DNA of 64,000 nt from Cinnamomum chago (taxonomy: Eukaryota > Streptophyta > Magnoliopsida > Laurales > Lauraceae). Made by a program: the position numbers and the translations under genes. How positions within the stretch are numbered: the stretch's first letter is position 1; each line of letters opens with the position of its first letter. Shown here in pieces: positions 53,601 through 59,600 of this stretch. Location of the stretch: assembly GCA_038049695.1 (NCBI GenBank), contig CP142452.1, positions 36,196,501 through 36,260,500 on the forward strand. The letters are read 5' to 3'. The notes beneath the pieces were generated by a model that had not been told where the DNA came from, made no database searches, and saw only the letters and a program-made list of their open reading frames with translations.

Positions 53601-56600
53601 CTTTCTCTACAATCTTTTGTGTGCCCAAACTTACTTCTAAGTTACCAAGTGTCCTACTTTGACTAAACTTGCATTCCATATATTCCGTCTTGCATCGACT
53701 TAGCCTAAACCCTTTTATCTCTAACGTTTTCGCCACAATTCTAGCTTAGCATTCACTCCTTCTCTCGTTTCATCCACTAAAACAATGTCATCTGCAAATA
53801 GCATACACCACGGCACATCATCCTGAATATGTCTTGTAATCTCATCCATAACTAGGGCAAACAAGTACGGGCTTAACGCTGAGCCTTGGTGTAGACTAAT
53901 CGTGATAGGAAACTCTTTAGTCTCTCCGCTAGTCGTTCTTATAGATGTCACGGCTCTATTATACATATCCTTTATCGCCTCAATATATGCGACACACACT
54001 CTTTTCTTTTCCAGTACTCTCCATAGAATCTCCCTAGGAACTCGGTCATGGGCTTTCTCCAAGTCAATGAACACCATATATAAATCTCTCTGGCCTTCTC
54101 TATACTGTTCCATTAACCTTCTCAGGAGAAAGATAGCCTCCATGGTTGATCTCCCAGGCATGAAACCAAATTGATTCTCTGAAATGTTTGTTGTTCTTCT
54201 TAATCTTCTCTCAATAACTCTCTTCCATAATTTCATTGTATGGCTCATCAATTTAATCCCGCGGTAGTTCGCACAGTTCTGAATATCTCCTTTGTTCTTG
54301 TATATGGGTATAAGAATACTTTTCCTCCATGCATCAGGCATCTTCTTGCTCTTTAGCACTACATTAAAAAGCTTTTTTCTTTTTTTATTTACACCATAAA
54401 AAAACATAAGAGCAATATTATCATTATATATAATTATGGATCCATCTACATACAAAAGGATAAAGATTTATCATCATCGTCATCATCATGAAAGCCTTGT
54501 CCCAACCATGTTGGGGTCGGCTACATGAATTCTATTTCTCCATTCCGATCTATCTTGGGCCAAATCCTTAGATAAGTTGTACTTTTTCAGGTCCATTTGT
54601 ACTATCTCCATACACATTCTCTTCAACCTACCCCTTTCCTTTGGTGAGCCATCAACCTACATAGCCAAACTTTTCCTTATTAGCATCATTGCCAGCCTAC
54701 ATTGGACATGCCCAAACCATCTCAAATGGGTTTCTCTAATTTTATCCGCTATTAATGTTGCCCCTAAGTGCTCTCGAAATCGCACATTTCTAATTTTATC
54801 CTCCCTACTTTTACCACACATCTACCTCAACATTCTCATATCTGCTACATCTATTTTGTGCATATGTTGCTTCTTAATTAGCCAACATTCTACTCCATAG
54901 GCCATAACTGGTCTAATCACAGTCCTGTAAAAAATTTCCTTCAATCTTGTTGGCATTTGTCGATCACAAAACACTCCATAAGCAAGTCTCCACTACAACC
55001 ATCCCGCATTTATCGTATGTTCAACATCTTCATCAATCTCTCCATCCTTATTAATTATCGAGCCAAGGTAACAAAAAGAATCTATTTGTGGCATCTCGTG
55101 GGCTTCGATTCTCACAGTAGTTTCAACTCTTTATATATGCTCACTGAAGTTGTAATCCATATGTTTTGTCTTTGTAAGACTTATTTTTAAAGCCTTTGGA
55201 TTCTACAGCCTCCCACCATCTCTTGGATTTTGCATTCACATCATCTCTTGATTCATCCACCAACACTATATCGTCTGTAAACAACATATACCAAGGTACC
55301 TGCTCTTGAATATGAGCAGTTAACTCACTCATAATCAATGCAAAGAGATAAAGGCTTAGAGTTGACCCCTAATGCAAACCTATCCTCACTGCAAAATCAT
55401 ATGTTTCTCCACAGGTGGTTTCCACACTCAATATTGTTCCTTCGTACATGTCTTAAATAATATCAATATAACATCTTGGAACAATCTTTTTATTTAAAAC
55501 CCACCAAATTAAATCTCTAGGTACTCGGTCATACGTCTTTTCTAGATCTATGAAGACCATAAGCAAATTCTTCCTCTTCGCTTGATATTTTTTCTTTAAT
55601 TGCCTAAGTGAGAAAATAGCTTCTATAGTTGACCTCCCTGGCATGAAACCAAATTGATTTTCAGATATCTTGTCATCTGTCTAAGTCTTTGCTCGATTAC
55701 TCTCTCCCAAAGCTTCATAGTATGACTCATAAGTTTAATCCCACGTTAGTTGATACAATTTTGTATATCTCCCTTATTCTTATATATATATGTACTACAA
55801 CACTTCTTCTCCATTCATCCGGCATCTTCTTTTTCATTAATATTTTATTGAAGAGCCTAGTTAACCAAATCAACCCAACTTCTCCTAAGCATTTCCAAGC
55901 CTCTATCGGAATGTCATCTAGACCTGTAGTCTTTCCTACCTTCATTTGTTTTTATGCTTTCCTCACTTCCACCACCCTAATTCTGCGAAAAAATGTATGT
56001 ATAGTTAAAAAAGTATCCTCTCTTTTGTTCTTATGTCTCTTACAAGGTCTTCATTTAAAAGTTTACTAAAATATTCCCTCCACATTTCTTAGATAACATT
56101 GTCATTCAATAGACATTTTGGTCATTGCTTTTAATACATTTGACATAATCTAAGTCCCTACTTTTGTCTTCCCTTAGTTTTGAAAGTTTAAACATATCTC
56201 TCCTCCTATTGTTCCCAATCTATAATATAGGCCATCATATGCTTTGAACTTTGCATCACTTACAACCTTCTTAGCTTCTTTCTTTGCCTTCTTATACATC
56301 TCATAGTTTTCCATATTCCTAGTCCCCCGCCAAACTTTGTCAACCTACCTAACGCAACCCTCCTTTACTAGGGCTTGGGACCGACAATAAAAACTAGCAT
56401 TCGCCATCAACTGTTCAAAACTAGAGAAAGCTATCTCATGCAGATCCTTACCTATGACTAGCAGTAGCCTTGTTATTTTGAGAGGTCCCAGCATGTTAGG
56501 TGACAGAGAAAATTGCCAAAAATGGTATGCCCATGTTATGTACGTTGTAAGAAACCAACCTATACAACTGCATTTGTGAAATTGATGCAGTCAACAGTCT

Positions 56601-59600
56601 GACACACCAACTCATTTAGGAAAATAAAAAGAACTGCAGTAGGGCTGTGTATTCTGCAGAATCATACCATTTTCAGCATCAAATATTCTCTTGGTGTGGG
56701 AACATTGATAACGAGCCCCATCTTGCAAAATCCATGATCCTTGTGTAGTTACATCTTTTAAGAAAGTTGAATATGAAGAATGATGAGGAGAATTTCCACC
56801 TTTGCTCTGGGAGTAATTTCTACAAATGCATCTCACAAAATATGAGTGGGAAGCTTTAGAGCAGCTAATGGCACTTGCCTTCTTCACCCTAAAAGTGGAG
56901 GAAAATAGATAAATGCCACCAAAAAGATAGGGTTATAAATTATAACCTCCTCAAACTTAAAAGACAAAAAAAATGCTGCATAGAAGCTTACAGAGAACAA
57001 ATTATATTAATGAATATTCCATTGATAAAATTTGCTAATACCAAATGCATATGTTGCACATTCATGACACAAAAGCCTGAATCAAGGGAGAGTGGGGTAC
57101 GGTGTATCTCAACTGATCCAAAATAGGCGCTCTTCAAATAAGTAAATGTGAACATATGGAATTTTCTTAAATTCATCAGTGCTTATACATGTTAGAAAAC
57201 AAGGTAAGGAGAGGATACCATTTTCGGAATGGTAATACACTCAGCGCACCCCTCAAACCTGACTTTTACTTTATGAATACAAATGGAAAGGGAAAGGTTT
57301 GGTAGCTATTCTTGATATTTTTTTCTACTTTAGTGCAAATAAAACTTGTATTATGGAAAGGGAAAAGGGTAAGTGTCACCTCATCATCATAAATAACATT
57401 GTCACCAACAACAAACTCCTCTTCGCCCTTGTGATTTGGTTCCACCTTGTTGGCTTCTACACCTTTTTGCAAAAATTATGTCACTTGTGACACTTCGACA
57501 AAACATTGCCAATTTTGTTGCATTTGAAACCCACTCTATTGCCTGCCTCTTCAACGTGGGCCCTAGTTCCAGGTGCTTGTGTAGCACTTCGTGACCAAAT
57601 GGGCTCCACCTTAGAGCAACTACTGCTGCCTTTTTGGTGGTTTGTGTGGTTTGAAAATAGCTTAGTGTGTTGTGGTTGCTTCTTCATGCATTTCTCCGCA
57701 AGGTTTGCCTTCTACAGAAAGATTGGATCAAAACCCATCTAATCAAATATGGATTGCCTTCTAGCAGGAGCGGTCAGTCTGTTAAAAAGATCTGTTTGTA
57801 TTACAAGATCGGGATCTGACACTACATAGCATACAAGAGTCAAGTGCCAAGGATGACTCCACAAGGACCGCAACAATAAACATGATATCTAATGGAGGCA
57901 GCCTGATGAATAATGTTTTGGAAGGAGTTATTGACAAGCTGAACTTTCCAACTGCAAAACATTTGCACCTATGTAGTGTTGAATGGATTAATGATGAAGC
58001 CATACCCATGAACAAAAGGTGTCTATTTACATTCATTATCAGAATTTATGAAAACTAGCTATTGTGATGTTAATCCTATGAATGTCACGTGCATTCTCTG
58101 AAAACTACTTGGCTGTTTGATCATAAGATGCATAAGATTGACATTTCCACAAATCTCCGGCTAAAGAAGAAAATCATCAAATATTTTGCATTGATTTCAT
58201 CGGTGATGGCTCCATTGGAACGCTAAAGAGCTTACGCTTCAGTTCCGCAATCAATCTTTGCCCCATCTCCCTCCCCTCCAGGGGCGGACCTAGGTGTTGG
58301 GACACAGGTGCGGCCACACCCGCGAGATTCGAAAAATTCCTTAAATAATACCTTAAAAAATTTTACTTTCTTAATTAACTTCTCAACTTGACCGTTGCCC
58401 GCACCACCCAAATGAAAATCCTGGGTCTGCCATTGCAGTCCCCTCCTCCCGGCAACCCCACCCCCTAAATTCCCCATTCTCCTCATCGATATTGTACAAT
58501 ATGTTTTAGCTACTACTAATCATTTTAAACATGACTTCCATTAAATAAGTATTAATGACACAATAATTTAAATGCAATGACACCATATGAAATTGTATAA
58601 AATAATAGAGTATATTTAAATTATTTGCACAAATGTTTACTATTTTTCTAAATTTATATGTTCCATTTTTTAGTATTTGATTAAAAAAATTTGGTAAGGA
58701 GTATTACACTTATGCCCTACGTCTCAAGATATCTTAATGCCTCATGACAGACATTTCTCCCTAATGAATTAATGAAGTGAAGCAACATCCAAATCCAGAT
58801 AAATCCATTAAGGGTGTTTGTGGATGTCCACAATGTCATTCTTTTGCCCATAATCATATCCCCGTGTTGATGCAGGCCCTAGACTTGGGGATTGTGAGAA
58901 ATGCCGAAACACAATATTGGTGCCGACTGCCGAAGCACATGTCCACAGACACTTCAACAAGTCTCCACATAGACCAGATAAGGTGGACGCACCTCAATGG
59001 GGAAACCCAAATTCAATCAATCAACTCTAAAAATACATCTTCTACAATGCCATATAAATAGGAAACATAACTTAGGCCCTAAGAAAACTAATAGAAATAG
59101 GAAACTAAGCAAACCTATCCCAATTACAACTCTTTAAATAAAATTAGGAAACTAATGATATATAATAATAAAAAGTCATAAATTAACTTGGGCCCTACGC
59201 ATGTGGCCTTTGAGGTCTATCATGCATCACGTGTACTCTTGTCTACCTTTCCCCTCTCTTCCCTACTTGTCCATTAACTCTTCTTCAACTAGTATACTTT
59301 CTCCATTAGGTATATCTTGTACTACTTCATCCATCAAGTCTCAAAAAGTTAGTTTTATTGTTTTCACTTAAACTTGTCTGGGTGCATAAGCACGAATAAC
59401 ATTTTAAATTAGAACTTAGAATTTATAGCTTTCATTTTTAGACCTTAATCTAATTATCCACGAACATATTTTTAGGCAATTTTTTTATGATGAGTTGGAC
59501 ATCCCCACTAGGCACTACATCCATTTTTTTTGCTTTTTTTGCTAGAAGGGTGAGTGACACACAACCTGTGCGACAACCAACCCTGGGCAGGTGTGTGAGA

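Larger units (their letters stand above)
53001..54387 (-). mobile_element. 5'-truncated RTE-type LINE with 22-bp target duplication
   Basis: The same 22-bp sequence, beginning TTTACACCATAAAAAAACAT, lies at 52979-53000 and 54388-54409. The minus-strand 3' end is GGCTTGGTTTGGTTTGG, a short-repeat tail as in RTE elements rather than poly-A. Only the RT and C-terminus are present, so it is 5'-truncated. Confidence 0.92.
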
